DNA of 64,000 bases. Origin: Piezodorus guildinii. Lineage: Eukaryota > Arthropoda > Insecta > Hemiptera > Pentatomidae. Position numbers and translations under genes: made by a program. The notes under the pieces were generated by a model. That model saw only the letters and a program-made list of their open reading frames with translations. It ran no database searches and was not told where the DNA came from. This document shows positions 20,629-30,944 of the stretch, piece after piece. Position 1 is the stretch's first letter; each line of letters begins with the position of its first letter. The stretch covers positions 248,001-312,000 of the forward strand of contig CM041298.1 in NCBI GenBank assembly GCA_023052935.1, given 5' to 3'.

Positions 20629-21413
20629 TTGGGTTGTGTCACATGAAATGTCCGTTTTCAAGGTAAAGGATTTTTATTAAAAATACGATATGAAAACAAG
20701 ATAATTTTATTCCAAGTATTTACTTTCTTTTTCTACACATTTTTCCAAATGTGACACCAACTTTTTTATCCCCGAACTGAAAAACTCTGAGCTTTGAAGT
20801 GAAACAAAATCTGAAAACGCACTTTTCACTTGATCACCATTTTCAAAAAGTTTTCCTTTGACGAAGTTGTCTAAATTCTTGAACAGGTGGTAATTTGTTG
20901 GAGACAAGTCGGGAGAATATGGTGGGTGCGGAAGAACTTCGTAGCTCAGTTCTTTCAATTTGTGCACGGTATGTTTTGAAACATGGGGTCTTGCTGCCGC
21001 TCAGTGAGATCATGAGGTACCCATGTATCGAGCTTTTTTACTTTCCCAATACACCTTAAATGTCTGGAAACGGTAGATGCACTTGCATTCAGTTGTGCTG
21101 AGAGTCCTTTAACTGTTTGGTAGGGGTTTCCTTCTACTGTATGTTTGAGGACATCGTTGTCTATTACGGACGGAGGTCTTCCTCGGGCCAAGTCGGTATC
21201 CCCAGCTGAAAACTTCATTTCCATATTCATATTTGGAGGTATACTAAAAAGTGTGTAATTGATTGGGAAGCTAATATTTATAATACAAAGGTAGAGGATT
21301 AGTAACTGTTTACTTTAAATATGTAAACATTCGGAAGAAAACCACAGAGACCTGCAAAATCCTTTATGTATTTCAGAAACTTAAAAACGGACATTTCATG
21401 TGAAACAACCCAA
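20629..21413 (-). mobile_element. MAR-A mariner, complete ends, internally deleted transposase
   Basis: A mariner bounded by TA on both sides, with TIRs TTGGGTTGTGTCACATGAAA at 20629 and the inverted match ending 21413; length 785 bp. The minus strand carries two coding blocks. The first is an N-terminal part with FSAGDTDLARGRPPSVIDND, a helix-turn-helix stretch LSAQLNASASTVSRHLRCIG and TWVPHDLTERQQ. The second is a C-terminal part with YEVLPHPPYSPDLSPTNYHL and FVKGKLFENGDQVKSAFSDF. Between them the DETW and HDN segments, holding two of the three catalytic Asp residues, are deleted. The first helix-turn-helix is also missing. Non-autonomous, but the ends look mobilisable by a related transposase. 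Confidence 0.92.
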
Positions 21414-21415
21414 TA

Positions 21416-21970
21416 TTTTCGTATTACTGTCCTCTAAGCTTTGAGAACGACTCTGTAAATAAACTGTAAGTTTTTTCCCTCCCTCTCGGATTCTCCTAGA
21501 GAGATGCAGCCCTCGAACGTGGTGCCTCAGGCAGTGGCCGATAGAGTCGTTAGCAGTTGTATGTTTATCCCAAGGCGGGGGGGCCCTGATTGAATATTTA
21601 ATAGGTGAGGGGGGGTTTTTGTGGCGGTCGCGGCCCTCCGAGCACCTGTTCTCACGGGACCACCTGGGCAGGGCAATTACGAGCGAGCACGAAGTTCTCC
21701 GAGCCCCCTTCGGCTAATAGAGTTATTTCGGCGACCTCTCGTTAGCGATGATGAGCTTCAGGTAAATATCGACGGTCCGATCACAGCCTCTTTCCGGGCC
21801 GTTAATATCTCGCCGTCAGGAGCCTCTCTCGTGTTAACATGCTTTAGTGGATCGTAAGGCTTGGGGATTCTGAACCCTGTGAGGTCTTGGGGTAGAACTT
21901 TTTTATATATAGCGATTCTCAAGGATGTAGTGGACAGTGGAAAACGTATGATACTAACAGAGAATAAAAA
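21416..21970. other. GC-richer block of unknown nature
   Basis: About 21480-21900 is much richer in G and C than its surroundings and matches no other segment of the window. A 78-codon open frame (21621-21857) has no recognised domain. A CAG/GTAAAT sequence near 21758 could be a splice donor by chance. It could be a host exon or regulatory fragment, or an element body present once here. Confidence 0.35.
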
Positions 21971-22842
21971 TCTGGTGTTGGCAACACACGAATTTCACTT
22001 ACATCCGTTTTATAAATCGATTGAAAAATTTTCAAATACAGTTAGAGATAAAAATTATTAAGGAATTAATTAAATGGAATTTCTATAGGAACTTGTGTTT
22101 TATTAAAAAATCTATTATATTTTTATCTAAAATAATCAGTTAGATTTATCGGCTTTTCATCACTCTTTATTAACTTTTTCAAGCACTTGTGTATTAGATA
22201 CTATTTTTTTCTAAAATCTTTAGCTTTCCAATGGTATATCATACATGTATATTACTGTTCTTATGTTCAAAAGCAAAAAATTGTATGTTTTCAGTTTTCT
22301 CTTATAATTGTTTTTTAAATTCGCACAACTTACATATTTAGCTGTTATTTATCAATGCTAACAAGATAATTTGGTTATTTTTATAGAATCTACAAAATTA
22401 AAGGTAATTTAGAGGAAGAAAATTTAAAATATCGGCATTTAAGCCCTGTCAGACCATTTTAATCCGAATGAAACCTAAATGATATTAAAGCTTATCAACT
22501 TTTACATCGATATAGCGAGTTTAATCAAAATCGTCGGAACCTTTTTTGATAAAATCGAAAAAAGGTGCAAAATGCATGGTATAAAGTGGCTCTTCTGGTA
22601 AGCTCATTTTGATGAAAAAGGCTTTGAAACGTCTCGGGCGTATAGGTGTCTTAATTATGAAATTTCAGTTTCATAGGACTTACGGTTTCCGCCCGGGAGT
22701 TACCACACACACACAGACCTTTTTGCGGGACTTGGTTATTTAGACTCAGGGGACACTAAAATGTGTATTTCCGTTGAAAACTGGAATTCAAAAATTTTCA
22801 CGATCGCAATACTTTACCTTACTATATATAGTAAGTGAAAGT
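21971..22842 (+). repeat. HLT-1, complete copy
   Basis: Forward HLT-1 from TCTGGTGTTGGCAACACACG, with subterminal TTTCACTTAC, through the interior (GGCTTTTCATCACTC; CCAATGGTATATCATACATG; GCATTTAAGCCCTGTCAGAC; GTGCAAAATGCATGGTATAA) to a short CA run and the AAAATTTTCACGATCGCAAT block. It ends in TTACTATATATAGTAA plus GTGAAAGT. No open frame; it depends on another element's proteins if mobile. Confidence 0.9.
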
Positions 22843-23689
22843 AGTAATAGTCTTTATTGATATACACATAAACATTTATAATACATTTTTTTTCTTCTTT
22901 ATATACATATGGGCCATTCTCCACGAAACGTACAAACGCTGATTTCCCTCGTACTAAAACTGATTATTTTCCAACTTTTTTTTTTCTGGTAGATATTTTT
23001 TTGCTCTACCTGGTGCACATTCATAAGTTCAAATAAATGAATTATTCCTGTATGAAAAATTTGAATAAATGTCCGAAACATCATTGACTCACCCTGTCCA
23101 AATTAGACTTTGCCAACTTCAACATGGTACCCAGTCAAGGTGCTGAAAATGTTTCAGAATACAGAATTGCAGGTTGTGAAAACGGTTATATTCGTTTAAT
23201 ATAAATAAAACTGAAATGTCCAAGGGATTTTGCCTCATTGGCGCACCCCAAACGGTTTTTCGCGCTGTGATCTCCCTTCAAGCCATAAAAAGGTGAGAAA
23301 AGGCTAGCAGATACCGTTACATTTTTGGCAAGCCGACCAAGAGGTTTGTAACCGCCTTCTGTATCTTTCACGGTGGCAGGGAGTATTTTTATTGGCCGTT
23401 ATTGTCGCACCCACTCCACCTCTGCTAGTTATTTTCAATTGATTATTTTTTTATTTTTCCGTGATAGGGTTCAGCTTACTGAGTAGATTGATGTACTTCT
23501 TTATTTTGGAGAGAAACATTTTTGGAAAACCTTCGACTCGTCATTGACACACCCGTCATTAGCGCACCACACAGAAGGTGCGCCAATGATGAAGCGGGTG
23601 TTTTTTTTTTTTCTATTTCCCTTAAACCTACTGCTCTGGTATGAAGAAATATTCTGGTTCACACGTTTTTGAACTCAATACTTATTCTA
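22843..23689. other. No gene seen; AT-rich with a recurring 12-mer
   Basis: Begins with AATAGTCTTTATTGATATAC, whose complement holds an AATAAAG signal, so a minus-strand LINE or gene end is possible. No open frame resembles a known protein. The 12-mer cluster at 23082-24338 starts here. Confidence 0.4.
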
Positions 23690-24338
23690 CATTTTCATCC
23701 GATGCCCCATATACGCAACCGTTCCGTACCCATTACATCCCTAGAGCCTTAAATATGAACAGTACAAATTTTATCGCCCTGTTTACCACCGAAGATATTC
23801 AGGAATTAAAAAACATTTATTATTATACCAGGCAATGTTGCCAAATTAAATCATTTATAATAAATTAATAGAATTACTTGTTAACTTTATTATATTATTT
23901 ATCGTGTTTCGCCGTGTTATGTAAAATAATATATTTATTATATTGGAAACTGTTATATTATTCTTATATTGTCTTTGCATTATTTTGTTATAAGTTTTAT
24001 TGTAATTCATTACTATTTAATGTACCTAGAGCTCATAATGTAGTGACTTAGTATCTTGTTAACTCTTTTATAGAAATATGTTTTGTATTATATATTTGTT
24101 ATGTAGCCAGCTCTATTTGTATCGGGGTTAGTCCGAAAGCAAATAAAGTTATTCATTCATTCATACTCAATCGGCTACTGATCGTATATAGAAGCGAATT
24201 TTAAAAAATATTTAATAGATGAAAGAGGCGAGGACTTTCTTAACCCTTTTAGACGTTTAAAAACTTTCGGGAAATCATTCCAAAAACATTGGCTCACCGA
24301 CTCATCATTAGCTCACCACTAGATAGTCATTAGCTCAC
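23082..24338. repeat. Cluster of a degenerate 12-mer CATTRRCKCACC
   Basis: Near-identical 12-mers occur at 23082 (CATTGACTCACC), 23236 (CATTGGCGCACC), 23542 (CATTGACACACC), 23557 (CATTAGCGCACC), 23577 (inverted, GGTGCGCCAATG), 24287 (CATTGGCTCACC), 24306 (CATTAGCTCACC) and 24328 (CATTAGCTCAC). Spacing is irregular, and an L4 LINE end separates the last three from the others. The function is unknown. See the findings. Confidence 0.6.
23690..24165 (+). mobile_element. L4 LINE-like 3' end with short ORF remnant
   Basis: A C-terminal peptide (YTQPFRTHYIPRALNMNSTN, then FIALFTTEDIQELKN) resembles the ...RTHYxxPRxxN...FxxSxxxFKK close of several LINE polymerases. It is followed by a non-coding 3' region almost identical to the reverse complement of 8575-8985, with AATAAAG and an ATTC repeat tail. 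The LINE assignment of the peptide is tentative. Confidence 0.5.
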
Positions 24339-24589
24339 TTTCTGATTTCTCCAATAATTTATTAATTAATTATTGATGGTATTAATTATTTTGAAAATTA
24401 CACTGAATCATGCTCTACTGAGTGCTGCATTAGATCAGATTTCATATATAGGGACACACAAAAAAAAGGATGGACCAAAAATTCAACTTTTGAAATTTTT
24501 AAGGAAGACGCACCCGATTGTACGTTTTGCTGAGAATGGTCCATACGAGTATATATGTACATAGACATTCCTTTTCAGGAGTTAAAAGT
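24166..24589. other. No gene seen
   Basis: AT-rich, containing the last three 12-mers of the cluster. A 63-codon frame at 24373-24564 has no identifiable features. Confidence 0.4.
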
Positions 24590-24802
24590 CTTTAACGGTA
24601 ACTACCCGTACTTGAGTTGAAGAGTTCGCTCATCTTCCTCTTCCAAAATTCTCTGTCCTTGGCTTTACGTGACCATAGCACTTCTGCCTTTTTGATTTCG
24701 TCGATCCACCTTCTTCTTTGCCTGCCTCGGTTCCTTTCCCTATCCAATGGGGTCCACTCAGTCAATATTTTAGCCCAGTTTTTATCATTTTTCCCCATTA
24801 TA

Positions 24803-26054
24803 GAATAGAATAGAATTTTATTTGTTTAAGATTTACATTCTTGTACAAATCAATTCAAATTATAAATCTCTTCAATTGCCAACATGAGTCTAGTTAATAA
24901 TAAATGTCCATATATTCGGCTCTTGAGAAAAATTTGAAAAATAATAATTATCACCGGTCAAGCCCAAGCCTCCGAGATCAGCCTTAATGCAATCCTCCCA
25001 TCGACGCTTCGGCCTACCTTTCGGAAAGCCTATCAGCAAATACCAACTTTCTCGGAATCCGCTCGTCATCGAGCCCAACAACTTTACTCGCCCATTTGAG
25101 TCTCCGCGATGCAATCAGCTCAATTATATTCACAGGACACAAGTTCCGCAATTCCGCGTTGTGCAATCTTCTAAACTCCCCAGTGGCCTCATCTCTCTTC
25201 GGACCAAATATTTTACGTAATACCTTATTTTCGAAAACTTTAAGCCGTTGTTCATCCTTTAAAGTAAGCGGCCACGTTTCACATCCGTAAAGAACAGTTG
25301 GAAGAATAATAGTTTTATAAATTCTAACCTTTAAGTTTTTAGATAGAAGCCGCGAACTAAGTAAGTTAGCAACTGAATAATAACCCGCATTTCCCACCTT
25401 TAACCGGAAAAATAATAATAGTAAACTATTTAAATAATACATTTTATCATTTAGTTGATATATAATAGAAAAACGACACTGGATTAAATATAAAAAAAAA
25501 AAAAACAATTAACAACTTGGATAACAAACTGAAAACATTCGCCGTACAATGAAAAATGATAAACAGTTAACCTCAGATAACTAGACACTTAATTGGTGTG
25601 TGGGCCTTCACAGTTCAAGGTATCCAGGTTATTACATGCTGACTTAGTAAACCAGAAATGTTGTTCAGTTTTTCAATATTGTCTACTTGAAGAATTTTTT
25701 TAATATTTTGGTCATCACTGGATCCTGATAAAAATGGTTGTAAATATCTCTCTCTGTCTTTTATGAGCTTTTCACAGTAGAGAAGGACGTGAAACAGGCT
25801 GTTCAAGATAAACTGACCACAGAAAGTGCAGGTTTCTTGTGCTTTGAAGATGAACAGTTTGGTTTTTCCATAAAGTGTGGTATGTTATGCTCTCGAAATT
25901 CTTAACTGGCTCAATGATCTTATTTTTTTTTATGTTGGCTGTATATGTAAGATAGGTCTCTGGGCTGGAGATATTGAAGCTGGAGATAGTTCTATATATG
26001 GGGTTATGGTTAGAATTGAGAGATCGGTGGATGTCTATTGAAAGGTTATGATTG
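24803..26054 (-). mobile_element. I/R1-superfamily-like LINE inserted into RTE-C
   Basis: A minus-strand insertion bounded by a 22-bp target duplication. Its 3' tail is a TTCTA repeat (24803-24816, read on the minus strand). The C-terminal coding part, with frameshifts, has CTFCGQFILNSLFHVLLYC, a Cys-x2-Cys...His...Cys zinc-knuckle pattern typical of the end of R1/I/LOA-type polymerases. NIEKLNNISGLLSQHVITWI-stop follows (ending about 25617). It is itself interrupted by an RTE-A copy at 24955-25412. The clade assignment is tentative. Confidence 0.65.
24955..25412 (-). mobile_element. RTE-A fragment lacking its normal 3' end
   Basis: The minus strand reads RLKVGNAGYYSVANLLSSRL, RIYKTIILPTVLYGCETWPL, TLKDEQRLKVFENKVLRKIF and GPKRDEATGEFRRLHNAELR, all in one open frame, then frameshifts into the EDCIKADLGGLGLTG segment. 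It stops there: the last ~25 codons, the terminal hairpin and the TAT tail are absent. Flanking AAAAATAATAAT repeats (about 24938-24950 and 25412-25424) look like a target duplication, so the truncated 3' end may be original rather than a later deletion. Confidence 0.8.
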
Positions 26055-26450
26055 TTTATCATTTTTCCCCATTATATGGCCAGACCATTGCCATGTTAGC
26101 TTTATCACCAATCTGATTGCACCAGGGACACCTCTAAATTTTCTTATTGTTTGGCTGTTTAGCTTTTGGCATTTCCTTCCGCCTATTGCTCTTTGGCATG
26201 TTATTAATTTTCTCTCATGTAGCTTGTTGAGGGACCATTTTTGGCATCTATAAGATAGAAAAGGCAAAATACAGCTATTGAAGGCTAACGATTTTAGAGG
26301 CTGGCTGATATTGTTGTTCTTCATAACCATCCCTAAGCTCCATATTTCCGCCAAGCCATAGCTGTCCTAGTTTGGATTTCAGTAGACTGTCTATCTTTAA
26401 AAGATATCACTTGTCCAAGATATTTGATTTCATCTACTACACCTATTTCT

Positions 26451-26974
26451 GCTCAAAAGGGCAATAAAAAAAAATTAAATGAAATAAATCTTTAATACAA
26501 CTCACTAAGCTTTCGCTTTTCGCTGTATCGGACAAGAGTAAAATGAGGATGATCGGGTAGAAGGTGTTGAAAGGAAATTTCAGGATGAAAGAAATTTTCT
26601 TCTGTTTCTCATCCTTCTTGAATTCGCAGACAGCGGCGGACGATGGTGGTTGAAGAAAGGACTTCCAAATGATCTTAAATTTCATACCCAAGAGGTGAAA
26701 AAAAACACATTAAACCCCAAGTTTAAACAATTATCATAGGCGGACTCAAAGCCGAGATCACACGATCGATGCTCACGGATCGACATAAAAAATGCAAGAT
26801 AGTTAAAAAAATGGCTGTACACGGGAACCCCTTCTTCAATCCAATGTCATTCTGATGCTACTGATAACTCAATAGTTGGACCAGCGATTACTATCTCCGG
26901 TGACGGTTAAGGCGGAAAATTCAAAATGAAATACACTTGAAACCAAACATCAAATAAAATCCTTGCCGCTTTAG
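26451..26974. other. No gene seen; unassigned
   Basis: Mixed composition. A minus-strand 82-codon frame (26443-26691) lacks a recognisable domain. Confidence 0.4.
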
Positions 26975-27440
26975 GCTACTTCAACACTTACTAGACAAAC
27001 GGTCAAACCTTCCTCTGAACTACAAAAGACTCATCTACATGACTATTAGAAGACCAATCTGGACTTACGGAGTAGAGCTAAAGGGATCTTTAACGAGTAC
27101 CTGGCATCGCACAGGCTCAGGACCACCTTTTAACGTCCTCTCCTAAGCACGGCATAACTAAGGATTTTTTACTCCCATTAAAAACTCCTAGGACCATCTG
27201 CGGGTTTGAACCCGATACCTTTGGTATATGAGGCTGTTATGCTAGCCACCCAGCTACAAGTGATCCCACATACGATTGGTTTTTTTTTTTAACTATATCT
27301 CAAAAATGCTTTGGGACAGGATGTCATAGGCTTACGACGAAGGATGAAGGTAATTTGTCAGTATTTGTTGTAATTTATTTTAATTCTCCAATTCTGACAC
27401 CATACCTCAAGGTCTCTGATGTGGGATTGGTGAGTTTAAG
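26975..27440. mobile_element. Two small JOC-A Jockey pieces around a SINE-1
   Basis: At 26975-27081 (+) the sequence encodes LQHLLDKRSNLPLNYKRLIY-like and IRRPIWTYGVEL. At 27305-27440 (-) it matches the KSHQITFTLRRK...WCQNWRIK...IRDLEVW region of the same ORF in opposite orientation. A SINE-1 lies between them. Deletion or rearrangement has removed the rest. Confidence 0.75.
27082..27264 (-). mobile_element. SINE-1, 3'-truncated
   Basis: Minus-strand SINE-1: the head at the right (complement of ATCACTTGTAGCTGGGTGGC), a B-box-like GGTATCGGGTTCAAACCC, and the GGTGGTCCTGAGCC body. It stops at AACGAGTACCTGGCATC...TTAAAGATCCCT, so the last ~90 bases including the AAAC tail are missing. Confidence 0.8.
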
Positions 27441-28064
27441 AACTAGCCTCTTCCCTCCTAGCAAATCGCCAAGGCCTACGACGATGGTGACAGACCCCAC
27501 ACCCTAGTTCCTCGCCGTCATTACCACCCCGCTCCCGTTGGCTATCTTCAGGGTAGACAGGAGGCCGTAATGGAAGAAGATAAGGAACTCCGAAGTGAGA
27601 TATGTGACAAGGTATATGAAGCCTAAGTGGCTCCCCTTACCTGTCCATGGGAAAGGAATCCACAGCGGAAACGAGAGGCTAAAAAATGATGGTCGTGTTA
27701 AAAGCCATGTGGAGTGGGCGGTCCCCGTAAATAATAGAGCAGCTACTCAATGAACTAATGCCTCTCTACCTGAGGATCATTGACGGGGGGGTGGCGCCTC
27801 TTTATGTCCGCAACGGTCAGTCTTCGGGCTTCACTTCCTCCTCGGGAGGCGGCTGCAAACAGTATACAATGGACCAAGCCCTAATATCCTCATCAACCCT
27901 TGTTCTCATTCCTGAAATACCGAACGGGTCGTTAAGACACCTACCGGGTCGAAGTAGGGTGTGAGAGAGAAAGTACACCTTACCGAAAATTCCACTGAGA
28001 ATCCATGAATAGGTATATGGCCATATCTGGGCATAACTACTTACAATATACAAACAACTGATTG

Positions 28065-28068
<4 letters not shown>
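27441..28068. other. GC-richer unassigned block
   Basis: About 27450-27960 is GC-richer with no partner copy in the window. The opposing 68-78 codon frames around 27760-28050 overlap antiparallel and show no domain. I make no functional call. Confidence 0.35.

Positions 28069-28137
<69 letters not shown>
28069..28137. repeat. (TA)n microsatellite
   Basis: TA run of about 34 units directly abutting the Helitron-like 5' end. Confidence 0.95.
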
Positions 28138-28138
<1 letters not shown>

Positions 28139-29587
28139 TAATATTATAAAGCTGAAGAGTTTGTTTGTTTGTTTGTTTGTATGTTTGAACGCGCTAATCT
28201 CAGAAACTACTGGTTCTAATTGAAAAATTCTTTTTGTGTTGGATAGTCCATTTATCGAGGAAGGCTATAGGCTATATAACATCACGCTGCGACCAATAGG
28301 ACCGAAGAATCAGTCGAAAATCTGGGAAAAAACAGGGAAAATTTGGGAGAAAAAAAAACCTCGATTCCCAATGATTCCAAATGATTTACCTTTTATTTTT
28401 AAATAATTCAACTTCCCGTTAATTTGTATTTTTCCATTTAAACACGTAGGAATAGATTTACGTCGAGACCGGGTTGCGGAGAAAATCAGTATGTTCTTCT
28501 GCCACAAGAAAATAAAACTAAAAAGGTCATTTACGCGGAAGTACTTTAAAATATATTCTTTTAAAAACTTCTTAATAGCAATCATAATAACAGAAATTGA
28601 TGCAGACGAAGTCGCTTTAGAATATATCAAAGAAAAGGTGACATGTACTAAGAAGGTTTAAATTTGGGTGATAAAATTCCGGTTCTGGGATACGCCGATG
28701 ATTTGGTACTGCTAAAGGAAGACACGGAAACTAAACAACTAAATACAAGTCCGTTAATAAAAACCGGTAAAGAAATAGGACTCGAAATAAATACCGAAAA
28801 GATAAAATATATGATTTGTAGCAGAGACGGTGGCGATCATAGTGATATTGATATATCAGGTTATACTTTTGAACATGTAGAGAAATTTAAGTATTCAGGT
28901 TCAATGATAACGAAAAAAAAAATCAGGAGGAAATAAAGTCCTGGTTAAACGCGGGAAATGCGTGTTATAATTCAGTTGCGAAATTACTTAGCTTCTGTCC
29001 AAAAACTTAACGGTTAGAATTTATAAAACTGTTATTCTTCCGACGGTGAAACGTGGCCGCTTACTTTGAAGGACGGACAACGGCTAAAGGTTTTAGAAAA
29101 TAAGGTACTAAAATATTTGGTCCGAAGAGAGATGAGGCTACTGGGGAGTATAGAAGGTTACACAACGCGGAAATATTTATATCAATCTATATTATTAAGT
29201 CATGTTTTATTTCAAGAGTCATTATCAACTTAAAAAAAAAAATCTTAAGAGCACCTGGCTGGTCACTACATACAGGTGACCGACCCTTTTAAGCATATTG
29301 CGTTTCATATCTGTTTCGAGTGTAGTTTCCTATGAAAATATATTTAATTGTTATTTATTTTTTTAAAATGGTTTGTGACGATTATTTTTACATATTAAGT
29401 GATTATGGGTATAACCACTTCTACTGGTTTGCTATTGTAAATTTGACAAGAAGAAGTCAAGATCGGGCTTTAAATGATAACAAAGAGTAGCTGAAAGTTG
29501 ATATTTATTATAGCTAATCTCACCATAAACGCACATAAATTAATACGAAATGCAATATTCGCGAGCAAAGCTGCGTGACACAGCTAA
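28138..29587 (+). mobile_element. Non-autonomous Helitron-like element
   Basis: The left end ACTAATATTATAAAGCTGAA is followed by a TTTG repeat, GAACGCGCTAATCTCAGAAA and CATTTATCGAGGAAGGCTAT. From memory this is a 5' segment shared by many arthropod Helitrons. The right end GCGAGCAAAGCTGCGTGACA...CAGCTAA has the CTRR terminus of Helitrons. A reverse copy of the left end is at 54175-54480. An RTE-A fragment (28612-29175) sits inside. No Rep/helicase coding is seen. The exact 5' terminus is blurred by the TA microsatellite. Confidence 0.55.
28612..29175 (+). mobile_element. RTE-A fragment inside the Helitron-like element
   Basis: Encodes ALEYIKEKVTCTKKV-like sequence, then MGDKIPVLGYADDLVLLKED with the catalytic YADD, INTEKIKYMICSRDGGDHSD and EKFKYSGSMI. 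It then decays through the LLS...VRIYKTVIL region, the ETWPLTLKDGQRLKVLENKV block and GPKRDEATGEYRRLHNAE. Many frameshifts. It stops at the HNAE codons without a tail, so the 3' end is missing. Confidence 0.85.
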
Positions 29588-30374
29588 TATATATATTAAT
29601 GTCAATTTTATTAGTATCGCATGATGGAACTATTCACACATTAAGAACTGTTTTTAATAATGTTAATAACAACTGCTCTGCATTTAAAAGAAAATTAGCC
29701 TTAAGGGGGCCTTAGTCCCTCAATAATAAAAACTTATTTTCTTAATTTCATTTCACATTCAAATTGCACCCGAGCAAAGCAGGGACAACTCACTACTTAT
29801 ATATTATACTAGCTGTATCCCGCGGCTTTGCTCGCGAATATTTTGTTTCGTCTTTATTTAAATTTGCAGAAATGTTTTTATGAGTAGTAACTATAAAACG
29901 CATACGATGGAGCAGTTGTTTGGGAATGTGGTAACAAAGAAACAACCAATAAAACAAACTTATTTTCTTATTGATGTGTTTTCTTGGTGGCTTCACCCTC
30001 AACCAACTTCTGTACCATATTGTCAAAACGGTCAACAACTATTCCTATATTATAAGATGTATACATTTTCAAGAAATGTAAATATTATATTTTTAACAAT
30101 TCATTTATCAAAGTTGTTTTCAATTGAGAAAATATTCCCATTCGTTGGATCAATGTATATCAATCACATTTATGTTGCAAACGTGACTATACACCACGAT
30201 TACAGCTAAAATATATTGAGTAATTTTGGGTATGCCTACTTCTACTGGATCGCTATTGTATATTTAATTGAATAAAATGGCAAATTATTAGACTAAAGTT
30301 AGAATTATAGCTAATGAGGAAAGTGATTTTAAAACAACTATTACTATAATTAATCTAATATAACTATTAATGCC
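29588..30374. mobile_element. Mosaic of Helitron-like 3' ends and AT-rich sequence
   Basis: On the minus strand, GCGAGCAAAGCCGCGGGATA followed by CAGCTAG ends at 29809 and is a textbook Helitron 3' end. A degraded plus-strand version (CGAGCAAAGCAGGGACAACT) is at 29771-29790. The segment TTCTACTGGATCGCTATTGT at 30229 is similar to 29418-29440 inside the upstream element. A 109-codon frame (29880-30209) matches no known protein and probably reflects non-coding interior. Confidence 0.45.
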
Positions 30375-30377
30375 TGG

Positions 30378-30608
30378 CAGGGTTCAAACCCGCAGGTGGT
30401 CCTAGGATTTTTTAATGGGAGTAAAAAATCCTTAGTTATGCCGTCCTTCGGAGGGAACGTTAAAAGGTGGTCCCGAGCCTTTGCAATGTCAGGTACTCGG
30501 TAAAGACCCCTATCCTAATTAAGCCTGGATAGACAAAATTCAGAACTCCCACTGTAGCATCGTCCGATTAGCCACAGCAGCATAAAAGGAAGTTAAAAAA
30601 ATAAACCA
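30378..30608 (+). mobile_element. SINE-1, 5'-truncated
   Basis: Starts at the B box (GGTTCAAACCCGCAGGTGGT), so the A box is lost. The body and the TAAAAGGAAGTTAAAAAAATAA tail are diverged. Confidence 0.8.
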
Positions 30609-30944
30609 ACATTCTATGTTTTCTTATTGACACATTAAATCTCAGGCAGTTTTCTGGTTTCGTTGGTGAGTAACTGTTAATACGCTTGTAGAAGTAGTTA
30701 TAATTTGAATTGGAGGCACGTTCAATGTCTAGGAAGTACAAGTTATTTATTGATTGTTTTTTAAGAGTTTTATATTCTCACACAAGACTTGTTATATCTC
30801 TAAGCACATGTGACAATATCGATTATCGGAACATATGTTATAAACATTATTAGAATAAGTATTGAGGTTATTCATTGTTATTAAAATGTTCAAAACAAAT
30901 AGTACGTTCTTTGATTCTGAAATATTATGACTTAACAAGACTGA
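30609..30944. other. No gene seen; unassigned
   Basis: AT-rich, without notable frames or repeat matches. Confidence 0.5.

Larger units (their letters stand above)
24590..26450 (-). mobile_element. RTE-C LINE fragment, split by another LINE
   Basis: Two minus-strand pieces of one LINE. The 26077-26450 piece carries EIKYLGQVISFKDRQSTEIQ, then ILPFLSYRCQKWSLNKLHER and GAIRLVIKLTWQWSGHIMGK. It continues at 24590-24802 with MGKNDKNWAKILTEWTPLDR, ERNRGRQRRRWIDEIKKAEV and EFWKRKMSELF. The ...W.GHI.R..D.W...LTEW.P...R.RGRP..RW.D order is the usual C terminus of RTE-like LINEs. A 22-bp direct repeat beginning TTTATCATT (24781-24802 and 26055-26076) marks the insertion that separates them. Small frameshifts are present. 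Confidence 0.85.

Noticed and set aside
21621..21857. 78-codon frame in a GC-rich block as a host exon
   Set aside because: Only a chance-level splice donor word and no domain; kept as unknown rather than called a gene.
23082..24338. Recurring 12-mers as a CRISPR-like array
   Set aside because: Spacing is irregular, one unit is inverted, an element is inserted in the middle, and the DNA is eukaryotic.
29880..30209. 109-codon open frame near Helitron-like ends
   Set aside because: No Rep, helicase or other recognisable motif; the sequence overlaps non-coding element interior.
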